In this document: piece after piece, positions 38,608 to 49,052 of the stretch
How positions within the stretch are numbered: the stretch's first letter is position 1
Layout: the number at the start of each line of letters is the position of its first letter
Source: Bathymodiolus brooksi
Lineage: Eukaryota; Mollusca; Bivalvia; Mytilida; Modiolidae
Length of the DNA stretch: 64,000 bases
Assembly (NCBI GenBank): GCA_963680875.1
Contig: OY804577.1
Location: 101,567,906 to 101,631,905 of the forward strand
Direction of reading: 5' to 3'
The notes under the pieces: model-generated
What the model was told of the DNA's origin: nothing
Database searches by the model: none
The model's input: only the letters and a program-made list of their open reading frames with translations
Position numbers and translations under genes: made by a program

Positions 38608-39055
38608 CATGTACTGTTGATTTTTATTCAAAGTGAGAGTTTAACCATTTATATAATCAATAAAAACTACCAATGAATATTAACATTTGGACTGCTAAAA
38701 TATATGTTGTCTTCAAAATTATTGGGTTTGTTTTCTTATACATGCAACACAATTTTTGTTTTAATTTATATTTCATATATTTGTATCTATGTTATTCTTA
38801 AATTTTTTGTTTTCATTGAGGAAAGAGGTGAATAATCCATATTGCATCGTCAGTCATGCTGCAAAATGCAGAAAATGTTATGAGTAAATTAAATATATTC
38901 TAAATAACAGATAATCCGCACAAATGCAAACATGGCAAATGCAAAACAAATCTCATGTACATTTTACGGGCAATTGTAATGCTCTTTCTCCGTGCAAAAG
39001 TAATACCTGTTAATCCCCAAATCCACGCAAATGTATAATGCGCCCTCTGTGTGTG

Positions 39056-39056
<1 letters not shown>

Positions 39057-39086
<30 letters not shown>
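39057..39086. repeat. Poly(T) run of about 30
   Basis: Uninterrupted T tract; possibly the A-tail of a lost retroelement in minus orientation, or simple slippage. Confidence 0.85.
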
Positions 39087-39087
<1 letters not shown>

Positions 39088-39518
39088 AACCATTGTTTAT
39101 ACATGTATCCGATATAGTTCTTTTCTTGAAATTTCTTCTAGGTATTCACTCTTAATAAAATATGTTCATATTGTAAATGCGGAACTGATAGAAAGTACAC
39201 TGAAACAAACAATAATGTGTCTCTATTTTGATGGGTTTTTTTTATAGTTCTTGAAATATAAAAAATGGTGCTGCATATAATATGTATTGCTCGCTTCATT
39301 TGATTAATGTTCATATTAAAAAAATACAGATAACAATTCTTCTCTTCAAAAATAGGTTTACGATTTACGATTTACACTACCTTCCACCACTCTTAACTTT
39401 GCGATCACTTTTTATCGTAAGTCGTAAATCCTAACTATTAGTGAAACGGTCGCAACTCTTAAGAGTACACTTACGTCTACCCTTACGACTTACGACCTTT
39501 AGTGAAACGGTCGTCTGA

Positions 39519-40430
39519 CTGTTATTAAATATTTGTTGTTATTTATATATATTACAAATAAGAAGTAATAAAAAAATATTATATTAACATACGAGTTTCA
39601 GAAGAAATAATGGAAGATATTATTAAGAAATATGTGTTCATGTTCGACAACCATTTCTTGCAAATAAATAGCAAGGAATGGAAGAGCCCTCACGCCACGT
39701 CAAGGCCATGAACAATGTGAGGGTTGGACCTCCCTTCCCCCCAAAGAATTTTGAAATAAATAATTTAATATAAAAAATAATAATAACAAAAATGAATAGA
39801 GGTAATAATCGATAAAGTGCAGTGGGCTTAAGAACATACAATATTAGTTAAGTTTCATATAGATTTTGGGACATTCAAAATATATATAAATATTAAAAGT
39901 AATGATACAAAATATATACCCAGTTATTTTACGGACACCCAATATTATTAAATTTTAATCAGTTTTTATTTTGTTTTATTTTGATTAAAGATTTATGAGA
40001 TAATGATTTATGTAATATGAAAATAATTATTCTATATTATTTTATAATTTTATAACTATTTAAAACTATAGAAATCGATTTGTTGCAGCTACGTGTATTT
40101 TAAAATTTGATACTCGCCTCACGTGTAGCTACGCTTATTTAATTTAAAACTACTAAGATATCATACACAGGGTACGGGCATATCGTCGTAGTCCGCGATA
40201 AAGTTATTTAGATTTTTATAAGAAAATTTAAAACTACTAAGATATCCTACACAAGGTACGGGCATATATATCGTCGTAGTCCGCGAAATATTTATTTAGA
40301 TTTTTATAAGAAAATTTAAAAACTACTAAGATATCCTACACAAGGTACGGGCATATCGTCGTAGTCCGCGGAAAAAGTTATTTAAATTTTAGAAGAAAAA
40401 TGTATTATTTTAATAAAACAGAACTCTCGC
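39519..40430. other. AT-rich stretch with 84/89-bp tandem triplet
   Basis: 39519-40140 shows no gene. At about 40141-40390 the block 'AAAACTACTAAGATATC', 'GGTACGGGCATAT', 'CGTCGTAGTCCGCG' is repeated three times at spacings of 84 and 89. It lies just beyond the end of the MULE transposase remnant and may be the element's subterminal repeat; no partner was found on the other side. Confidence 0.55.
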
Positions 40431-41345
40431 GTTATATATCCGATTCACATTGGAAAAACTGCATGATTATTTCTTGTTGACTGTCTTTGCGTTGATAGGT
40501 CTCTTTCTTTGTGCTGTTTTTTTTTGCGACATCTTTGGCCTTCATTGGAACCTTAGTTTTTCCATCTTTTGATACTACATATTGTGGTTCAAGTTCAAGA
40601 AATATTTCTTTTGATCCTCGTCACTTTTACTTCTAAAAATGTCCTCACGGATGTAATATTTTCGGTTGACACCAAAAGGTCTGAAGTTTCCAATATTGCA
40701 TAGTACACGTTGAAGGTCTAAAAGTTGCAGTTTCACCATTCCATGCAGTACGTCGATGAGCGCCGGTGTTGAATGAGGTCTCCAATTAGTGTCGATTTTC
40801 ATGATGTTATGCATTGATTCTGCATTGTTGTTTGTCCAAGTGTTCGCCGAGTTACCATGATTTTTGAAATTCAGTCAACTTTGGCTTTAGAGTGTTAGCA
40901 AAATATTTGCAAAATTGTTCATTGCTTCCATCCATTGTCGTGATTATGTTACACCTTTCTTCAAACTGATATTCATCTTAAAACTTTAGTATTCCATTGT
41001 CACCGAATATGCGTTCAACAATGTTGACTCTGTCTTTTGTATTTACACCAATCTTTGTTTTTTAAATAATCTGACACATTGTCTTTTAAATGTTTGTTGC
41101 ATGGAGATCTTTTCGATGCTGGAAAAACGGAGTCAATTGATTTGGTCAATGCCTTCTCTTCGTCGCTGCCAATGTGAATACCCGGCGGTAATATGACATC
41201 AACGTTGGTATTAATGGTAGATGAAAGGCGGGCGCTAATATGTGAAAGAAAGTAATGATACTTGTCACATCCAGCATCTTTGTGTAAAAGTATTGGTCCT
41301 AAAAATATTGGATGGTCATTTGTTTATCGACGGACTACACGGGTG
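40430..41345 (-). pseudogene. MULE-type transposase, C-terminal part
   Basis: The minus strand from 41345 reads 'HPIFLGPILLHKDAGCDKYH', 'NVDVILPPGIHIGSDEEKAL', 'RSPCNKHLKDNVSDYLKN', a decayed stretch, then 'WTNNNAESMHNIMK' and 'NFRPFGVNRKYYIREDIF', ending Lys-rich. GSDEEK and NNAES carry what look like the second Asp and the Glu of the DDE triad, as in MULE transposases. Stops and frameshifts are frequent, so it is dead. It continues the frame of 45009-45384 once two insertions are removed. Confidence 0.75.
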
Positions 41346-42065
41346 GGTAGCGGGTCAAATCGGCCCCAGATCAAATCATTGTATTATTATATTTTTTTTA
41401 TTTAATTTGATAATATGTATTGTTAATTGTGTTGTTTATTTAATTCCTAATCAAATGATTGTTTTATTATGTTGTTTATTTAATTTGATAATATGTCCGT
41501 AATTACTGGTGCATAATGCGGTGGATATTACATAAATTCTTTATTTTGCAGGAGGGGTGCGCATTATAAACAAGAACAATGTGTTTCACTCTTTTTTTCA
41601 GACCGGGAAATCACATGTCCGCCATTTTTGTGGTTTACTATTGTCAACATGCAAAGTTAAATATTTCTTAAATTGTTTGGACACTATTCATTATTCAACA
41701 AAATAATTAAATACATCCAATACGTTTTAATTATTGAAGAATTAAAACTGTCTAGCACAGTTGTGTTTTGTACCAGTAAATGTTTTCCTTTGTTACGAAA
41801 ATAAAAGAATCCGCTCATCAATAAAATTTAAATTTTACGTCTTTTAACCAAAAATATTAATTTATATTAATACATAATTTTTATTTATTTATTCTTTTTT
41901 TATTTTATTTTTTTGGGGCCGATTTGACTTTCATTTTGAGGCCGATTTGACTTGGGGCCGATTTGACTAGGGTCGATTTAATTGGGGCCGATTTGACTAG
42001 GGTCGATTTAATTGGGGCCGATTTGACTAGGGTCGATTTAATTGGGGCCGATTTGACTGGAAATC
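41346..42065. mobile_element. 720-bp non-autonomous element with 8-bp target duplication (hAT-like)
   Basis: Flanked by CACGGGTG at 41338-41345 and 42066-42073. Ends GGTAGCGGGTCAAATCGGCC and its partner, GATTTCCAGTCAAATCGGCC when complemented. Deleting the element plus one TSD copy restores the MULE reading frame across the site (YKNTRVVR). An 8-bp TSD is the hAT signature; the terminal bases are not typical hAT, so the superfamily is tentative. Confidence 0.7.
41925..42060. repeat. 30-bp tandem repeat at the end of the 720-bp element
   Basis: 'GGGGCCGATTTGACTAGGGT' plus CGATTTAATT repeats three times, with diverged partial units on the left. Each unit includes the element's terminal core TCAAATCGGCCCC in complement. 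Confidence 0.9.
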
Positions 42066-43292
42066 CACGGGTGTTCTTATAAGATAAGATAAGATAAGAT
42101 TTTATTGTCCAATCAAGGTCCCAGCAAGGGGCAGAATCATTGCAGTGATTTATATTACACAAAAACACAATAAACATTCAAATACATAAATGTAATAAAC
42201 AGTATACAAACAAGCAATTTGCAGAAATTGGTACATAAGTACTAAACATATCTATGTCTCTGATGAGTATAATATTTGGAAGAGTCCACTGGGCAATTAC
42301 AAAAAAAAAACCAATAAATATATATCATTTGTTGATATTTAATAAGTTATTAACTTCTTCTGAACACCGAAATAGAAATAAACCTTTTTATATTTACAAA
42401 GGGCTAATTCAATGACAGAAGGCAGATCCAGCGTCCTCCCCATAAACATGTACATGCATGAGAGCAATGCTATTCATATACAGAGGTCATCAAAGGCCGG
42501 TGCCTAAAGGACATTTAGACTGGAAATGATTAAACAAAATGAAATTAAAGTCCTCCTCATGGCCAATGTACAAGGAGGAAATTTGCATCATCCAGATACA
42601 GAGGCCATCAAGGGCAGGTGCATTAGGACCAATTTTCATCATTATATTCTTAAATGCATCAAGTGCCCAGTGGACCTCGCAACAGCTGTAGAAGAGAGAA
42701 ACATCTCCCAACTTGATATCAAACTTCAGGAGAGAAGATTAAATATGTTTTAAAAAAGTACAGAGAGCACAAAGAATATCAATATTTTCATTATTTAAAA
42801 GCCATACAAGTTTTGCATCTATATTAAGTAATGAAAAGTTTTTACAACTTTCATTGATAATGGACATTAAGGCTTCTCTTTCCTGAGTTTGATAGTTACA
42901 AGAAAATAGGAAGTGTCTCTCATCCTCTACAGTATTATCCGTGCATCATGTGCAAATTCTGTCGTGTCGGGGAATTCCCTTGTATCTGCCAGTTTCTATG
43001 GCTAACTTATGAGCAGAGATTCTAAATCTAGTCAAAGTTTTCCTCTGTTCAAAATTCTTAATTTTGTCAAGATATTTTTCAAAACCAAAGTTGTTTTTTA
43101 CAGTTAAATAAGTGCTCAATTTGCCATCTGAGAATTTTTCTTTATTTTTGTTCCATTCATTAATGAAAAACTTATTTAAATTGCATTACTTATCTTATTG
43201 TTTTTCAGATCCAAAGATTGAGCTATTTTATTGCTAATAAATGTTATTGAAGAAAACCAAGAAGCATGATTTGAATCATCAATTGATATAGA

Positions 43293-43853
43293 TTATTTAT
43301 ATGCTGCATGCAAAAGAGGAAACATTTCTTCAATTTTTTGAAGTCTATCATAATATCTAATCATTGCTTTAATGACATTAAAATGAAGAGGAAATCTACC
43401 AAGTTCTGATAGAACAGCAAAATTTGTTGATTTGTACTTGCAGAATTTCTGGTGCAAAAGTTCAGCTTTTTGCTTACAATAAATTTGGTCAAAAGATAAA
43501 TTCTGCATCCCATGTCTGAATTTTGCAGAGAAAGTGTTGAATGTTCCCCAAATTTCACAGCCATAGAGCAGTATTGGCTTAATTGTGTGATCAAATACAT
43601 GCATACTTGTATGAAGCCCAGGATTTAATGAAAGGAGGTCTTTTGACAGTTTGGAATATGCTTTCGAAGCTTTATTATAAAGTTCCTCTTGTGCATACGT
43701 AAATGAATGAACCTGATGAACAAAAAGTGAGACCCAAACATTTGTACCTGTGGACACATTCAAGTGCAGTATTGTTGAGTTTAAATTGCACATTTGATAG
43801 TCTGCCTGCATTGTTAAAAACCATTATTTTTGTTTTTTGAATGTTAACTGTTA
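43293..43853 (-). pseudogene. LINE ORF2 C-terminal part
   Basis: Continues the interrupted RT: 'NIQKTKIMVFNNAGRLS', 'RYKCLGLTFCSSGSF', then a frameshift near 43712 and 'DHTIKPILLYGCEIWGTF', a motif typical of the thumb region of many animal LINEs, ending 'EEMFPLLHAAYK'. Broken by the MITE and at least one frameshift. Confidence 0.8.
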
Positions 43854-44131
43854 GGGACCGACCATTTAACTTGAAAGGGGGGGGGGGTATGTTTTTTTGT
43901 TTCGTTCAGAATTTAGAGTTAGAATATTTATTTACTTTGTCGCGCAAGGCGCGAAATTTTTTTCCAGAATTTAACATTAGGTTATATGACAAAAACTCTG
44001 AATCAGATTATTTTTTTTTTCCTCCACCAAAATCAGAATATTTTTTTCAGCAACATCGGGAATCAGAATATTTTTTTAAAAAAAAAACATAACCCCCCCC
44101 CCCCCCCCCTTCAAGTTAAATTGTCGTTCCC
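43854..44131. mobile_element. PIF/Harbinger-like MITE inside the LINE
   Basis: 278 bp. Terminal repeats GGGACCGACCATTTAACTTG and its near complement ending CGTTCCC; each is followed inward by a G- or C-run. Flanked by TTA on both sides (43851-43853, 44132-44134). A 3-bp TWA target is the PIF/Harbinger signature. Confidence 0.85.
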
Positions 44132-44134
44132 TTA

Positions 44135-44840
44135 GACACCAGTCATCACAAAATTTGCCAAGAATACTTATTTTTTCTTGTAGTCCTGGTGCGGATGTTG
44201 AGAGCAGAATAATATCATCTGCATACATTAAACAGTGTATAGGTTTATCATTAAGGATAACTGGATCAGAAGACTTTCCCAAATATTTAGGAAGTTCATT
44301 TATAAATATCTTGAATAAGTTGGGGCTAAGATTGTCACCTTGTTTAACCCCTAATTGTGTAGGGGGAAAATCACTTAATGTGTCATCAATCTTAACACAA
44401 GATTTACTTACAGCATACATATTTTTTACTATGTTGTAGAACAATGATCCACTACCTATTTCTAATAGTTTTAGTTTGATTCCTTCATGAATTACTGTGT
44501 CGTAGGCCTTTTTTAAATCAACAAAGCAGGCAAATACCTTTTTGTTTTTTGCAATACAATACCTATCAATAATGGTTTTGATTATGAACATGTGGTCAGA
44601 TGTCCGGGCTTGCTTAGTAAAGCCAATTTGGCAATCACTTATAATTTTATGCTTTTCTAAGAATTTTACTAGTCTTTCATTCAAGACTCTATTAAAGAAT
44701 TTTCCAATAGCACTAGTAATTGTAAGACCTCTATAATTACCAGGGTCATAAATATCATTTCCCTTGTGCAAGGGCATAATATACCCTTCAGCCCATTTTT
44801 CAGGATAAATGCCATAATTAAGACAGGCATTGAAAAACAT
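44135..44840 (-). pseudogene. LINE reverse transcriptase domain
   Basis: Reads 'WAEGYIMPLHKGND', 'NYRGLTITSAIGKFFNRVL', 'QIGFTKQARTSDHMFII', 'ACFVDLKKAYDTV', 'GVKQGDNLSPNLF' and the catalytic YADD box in CLMYADDIILL. These are RT blocks 1-5 in order. Such enzymes copy element RNA at a nicked target. The frame runs to DDWCL, where the MITE at 43854-44131 interrupts it. Upstream endonuclease is absent. Confidence 0.9.
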
Positions 44841-45008
44841 GACAGAATTGGTGATGTAGAATTTTTTATCATACTATTAGATATACAATCAATTCCTGGT
44901 GACTTGTTTGTTTTAACTTGTGCAATAGCTTTAGCTATTTCTGACTCAGTCGTGGCAAAATCAAGTTCATTAAAACAGTGCTCTTGTTCCAGCTGTTTAA
45001 CATTTTGG

Positions 45009-45384
45009 TCTTATATACGATTGATGTGACGAAGAAACATCCCAAAATTGAAAGTCCTGTCTATACCGACTCTTGGGTTATCTGTATTCTTTACGAACAT
45101 TTCGAAGTCTTTCATCTGATTTTCGCTGTGCAGAATAATTGCTGGGATCTGTCCAGTTGATCCTTTCGACTTTTCAATCTTCTGCACAAACTCGTGGGTT
45201 TCTAGCATGTCTTATCTTTTTGTTCTTCTCAGAATTTAAGATGTCACAGTTGTAGTATGTGTTTTGGAGCTGTGGCCTCATTTTCTAATACCATGTCCTT
45301 GTACACTTATCGTGGTTTCTTAGTTTTCAGTTGTTCTGCTGCTTCATCCATTATTTCCGGGTTCGTCCTTTTGTAAGGTGCCGT
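45009..45384 (-). pseudogene. MULE-type transposase, middle part
   Basis: Minus strand: 'APYKRTNPEIMDEAAEQLKT' with a TAA where a codon should follow KKPR, then, after frameshifts, 'AIILHSENQMKDFEMFVKN' and 'RVGIDRTFNFGMF'. The last carries the probable first Asp of the DDE triad (GIDRTF). It is cut by the LINE at TATAAGA. Confidence 0.75.
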
Positions 45385-45699
45385 TGTTACATACTCATTT
45401 TTCCCCCATACTCATTTTTCTCCCCGGAAAAATGAGTATATACTCAGTTTTCCCCCCGGAAAATGAGTATATACCGAGATTTCCCCCCGGAAAAATTAGT
45501 ATATACTGAATTTTCCCCCCGGAAATCCAAGTATGTGTTAACACATACTCATTTTTCCCCTCGTACTAGTTTTTCCCCTCTCCTATTTTAATAGGGTTTT
45601 TCTTGTGTACACTTATATACATGTATATGGTGGAAGACATAATAGTTAAATGTGGACGAAAGAGGGTATCAACAATGATGATAGTAATAACTAAGGCAA

Positions 45700-46875
45700 G
45701 CATGAACATGGAGTGCGAACGGATAAGGAGGTAGGAGGAAAGGATGGGAAAAACACCTGAGTGATAAAGCGATCTTCCTTAGTGCAAGTGAGAAAAACTC
45801 AAGTTTGCTAAGTGCTGGAAGGCACAGCTGACAGGTATGAGGAAGAGGGCAGGAAGGAAGGAATATAATGAGAAGGATAGAGAGGACGGAGGGAGAATGG
45901 TAAAAAGATGATGGGGAGGAAGGAGAGATACTAGAGGTATAAAATAAGGAGGATGATGGGGAGGAATTAGGGAGGGAGTCAATATGGAAAAGGATGGAGA
46001 TAGTGAGGAGGAAGTAGTGAAACAGGTATTGAAGAGGAGATTTGAAGGAAGAGGATAGAAAGGAAGAAGTGACAAAGGTAAACGAGAAGAGAAGTAGTGA
46101 GGAGGAGGTAATAAGGATGATGATGATGACCAATGAGGAGAAAAGTATACGGAGAAGGTAATTAGGAAGAGTTAATAAGGAGGATGGAGACGGAAGAAAG
46201 ACAGAGGTAATGAGGTGAATGATAATATTACAGGAAAGAGAAGAGAGGTAATGAGGTGGCGGATTGAAAGGAATGAAGGATGGAGAGGTGGTGAGGATGA
46301 CTGAGAGGAAGGAGGAAGAGAGGTAGTGAGGATGACTGAGAGGAAGGAGGGAGAGAGGTAGTGAGGAGGATGGAGAGGAATGAGGGAGGAGAAGTAGTGA
46401 GGAGGAGGAGGGAGAGAGGCAGTGAGTAGGAGGGAGAGGTAGTGAGGGAGTCGATGGAGAGGAATGAGGGAGGAGAAGTAGTGAGGAGGAGGATTGAGAG
46501 AAAGGAGGGAGAGAGGCAGTGAGTAGGAAGGAGAGGAAGAAGGGAGAGAGGTAGTAAGAAGAGGAGAGCAAGGAGGGAGATAAGTAGAGAAGAGGAAGGA
46601 GGGAGAGAGGTAGTGAGGATGACTGAGGAAGGAGGGAGATAGGTAGTGAGGAAGTGAATGGAGAGGAATGAGGGAGGAGAAGTAGTGAGGAGGATTGAGA
46701 GGAAGAAGGGAGAGAGGTAGTAAGAAGAGGAGAGCAAGGAGGGAGAGAAGTAGAGAAGAGGAAGAAGGACGGAGAGAGGTAGTGAGGAGGATGGAGAGGA
46801 ATGAGGGTGAGGTAGGAGAGAGAGAGGCAGTGAGGAAGAGGATGGAGAGGAAGGGTGAGAAAGGTAGTGAGGAGG
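45700..46875. repeat. Purine-rich (GA) minisatellite tract
   Basis: The + strand is almost all A and G for about 1.15 kb, built from irregular units like 'GATGGAGAGGAATGAGGGAG' and 'GAGAGAGGTAGTGAGGAGGA'. The minus-strand Ser/Pro/Leu-rich open frames across it are compositional. Confidence 0.9.
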
Positions 46876-47989
46876 ACGACTACTTTAATAAATTTCCCCC
46901 GACAATGCCTTCAGTGGTTCTTGAAAATCGATTAATCAGAATGTTCAAAGTCTCCTATCGATCTGCACCAAAGAAACAACACTTGTGTAGTACCTCATAG
47001 TGAACACCCTCAAAGTTAAATTGGTTAAATTATGTTCAGTGGTTCTCAATGAGATTACGAAAATGTAATTCATAGGTTTTCAAAGCAATTTTGACCTTCG
47101 CTGTCGACCATTTTGAATTTCCGATCGTCATAAAAACCATTATCACCTGTAAAGGACTCTGAAATTTCAAGACAATGTTTACAACCATAATATGCAGGTC
47201 AAGTTCAATTTCAGCCAGATCCCATATACGGCTTGGAAGTTAGGCCCACTTAGCTGAAAGCGGAGAACTCCGTGTCCTCAGACACATTCTTCTTTTATTC
47301 ATTTTTTAACGAATCGGCATGAAAAGTAACAACACTTTCGTAGGACATAATAGTGAACACCTCTGCCAAGTGTGGTTAAATTCTGTTCAGTGTTTTTCAA
47401 GTAGACCATGAAAATGTTGCTTTACATATGGTTTCAAAGCAAACTTTGACCTCCGCTGGCAACGATTTTGAATTTCCGATGGGGTCAAAAAGTAACAAGA
47501 TCTGTCAAGGACCTTAAAATGAACATACAAATCACGTTTCCATACCATCGCTTCAGTGGTTCTTGAAAAAAGATTATTGAAAAACTAACAATGTTTCCAA
47601 TGTCTCCTGATGACCATTTGTTGACGAATCGGAAACAATCCCTCATCCGATCTAGACTAACACCAGATCCCTCAGTACAATTTCTAGTCAATATGCAAAC
47701 CACAGATAAATTCAATGCAGACGAACAATTACGCATTGGTTGACCATATGCGAACGCTAACTGATTTCAAATCCGATACGACAATTATAACGGATTTAAA
47801 TTCGATTTAATGATTCGATTTCAATCCGGAATACGTGTGAATATGGTATTATAGTGCTACCACTTTCGGTAGATCAATCAAAAAAGATGGAGGCAAACGC
47901 ATTTATCAAGATGGCTCAATTTTATAATAATTTGATCATGAAACGAAGCAAAAAATAGTTGTTCTGATATAGTAGAGGGGGTTAGGAGG

Positions 47990-48595
47990 GGGCCTGACCC
48001 CGAATCCCCGAACTAAAAAACTTGAAATCCCCTTAGTCCCGAGCTAAAAAATTTGAAATCCAGAAGTCCCGAATATAATAAAATTTCAATCCCGAATCCC
48101 GAATTCTCAAGCTTAAAAAAACACCATCCCGGAGTCCTGAAAAGGGTCCTTCCCCCCTCATAGTAGTAGTTTAATTTAGAGAATACTGTTACCGTTTAGT
48201 TCATCATTTGAAATGAACACAATATGATAAATTGGTATAATTATGTTCGGTAAAACAATTCCACACTCTGACAGTAGAACTAATAATTGTATCATTCATA
48301 GTTATGCGTCATTGCTGGACACTGCCATTCTATAGTTACTGATCTTTATTTAAAATGATGGTTACAAACAAACAAGCTACCACAAAATAGTTTGTATAGT
48401 TTAAAGCTAATTATGTTGTGTCTCGGTGTACTGTAAACAGTTGAAATTCTTAAGAATAAATTAACAGATAACCATTGGCGGATCCAGGGGGGTTCCGGTA
48501 GTCGGAAACCCCCCCGTCCTTTTGCTCGGCAAATTTTGAAAAATCCGTGAAATTCGGCAAAAATTAGACTGGAACCCCCCTTTTTAGCTCACCTG
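47990..48595. mobile_element. CCCGAATCCCG and GGCGGATCCAGGGGG repeat fragments
   Basis: 48000-48120 holds repeated 'AATCCCGAATCCCGAATT' phrases with CTAAAAAA spacers. 48475-48590 runs from 'GGCGGATCCAGGGGGGTTCC' to 'CTGGAACCCCCC', a short inverted-end element. Both look like dispersed non-coding elements nested in the 3.66-kb element. Confidence 0.45.
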
Positions 48596-48890
48596 ACTAA
48601 AAGGCAGGGTGAGCTTTTGCCATCACATTGCGTTCGTCGTCCTTCCGTCCGTTCGTTAACTTTTTACATTTTGATATTTTTCTTGAGAACCACTGAACAT
48701 AATTTAACCAAACTTGGTATGAATGATCCATAAGGTGTGTAGACTATAGTTTGTGAATTATATATCCGTCGATGAAAAAACATGGCCGCCATGGCTTAAA
48801 AATAGAACATAGGGGTCAAACTGCAGTCATTGGCTAATATTTCAAAAAGTATTACATGTAGAAAAAAATAGAGGTGATCGGAGTTATTGC
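48596..48890 (+). mobile_element. AGCTCACCTG-type MITE, left part
   Basis: 'AGCTCACCTGACTAAAAGGC', 'GGGTGAGCTTTTGCCATCAC', 'CGTTAACTTTTTACATTTTG', 'GAACCACTGAACATAATTTA' match the left end at 13122. No right end adjacent. Confidence 0.7.
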
Positions 48891-49052
48891 CCTTGTATAG
48901 TCTATCAGTGCGAAGGGGGAGAATTGAGTATGAGGGGGAAACTTCAGTATATACTCAGATTTCCCCCCTAAAAATCAGGGGGAAAGATGAGTATATACTG
49001 ACCTTTCCGGGGGGAAAAATGAGTAGGGGGAAAAATGAGTATGTAACACCGT

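Larger units (their letters stand above)
34488..39518. mobile_element. 5-kb element with CGACCGTTTCACTAAAG terminal repeats
   Basis: CGACCGTTTCACTAAAG at 34493 is mirrored exactly by CTTTAGTGAAACGGTCG ending at 39513; the match extends outward with one mismatch (TCAGG / TCTGA). Subterminal 'CGTAAGTCGTAA' and TTTCACTAA or its complement recur near both ends. No transposase was recognised: open frames inside are short and AT-rich. It carries a SINE head near 36345-36420, a SINE B tail at 37735-37870, a hairpin at 38533 and a T30 run. No clear target duplication. Confidence 0.6.
42082..45008 (-). mobile_element. LINE, 2.9 kb, with 7-bp target duplication
   Basis: TCTTATA stands at 42075-42081 and 45009-45015, inside the MULE gene. 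The 3' end is an (AAGAT)n-like tail in complement (ATAAGATAAGATAAGATTTT). Coding is on the minus strand: RT from 44840, then after a MITE insertion KTKIMVFNNAGRL, and, in another frame, RT C-terminal sequence to 43293 and a Cys/His segment near 42900-43000. 5'-truncated. Confidence 0.85.
45385..49048. mobile_element. 3.66-kb element with TGTTACATACTCATTTTTCC terminal repeats
   Basis: A 23-base terminal repeat is perfect at both ends (TGTTACATACTCATTTTTCC... and its complement ending AATGAGTATGTAACA). CCGT stands on each side (45381-45384, 49049-49052), a possible 4-bp target duplication inside the MULE gene. Subterminal 'AATGAGTATATACT' and TTCCCCCCGG motifs recur inverted near both ends. The interior holds a purine-rich minisatellite, two related non-coding blocks (about 46890-47130 and 47330-47600) and a MITE piece. 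No transposase seen; superfamily unknown. Confidence 0.7.

Noticed and set aside
45669..46737. Ser/Pro/Leu-rich open frames of 169 and 300 codons on the minus strand
   Set aside because: They are the pyrimidine-strand translation of the purine tract; composition alone explains them.
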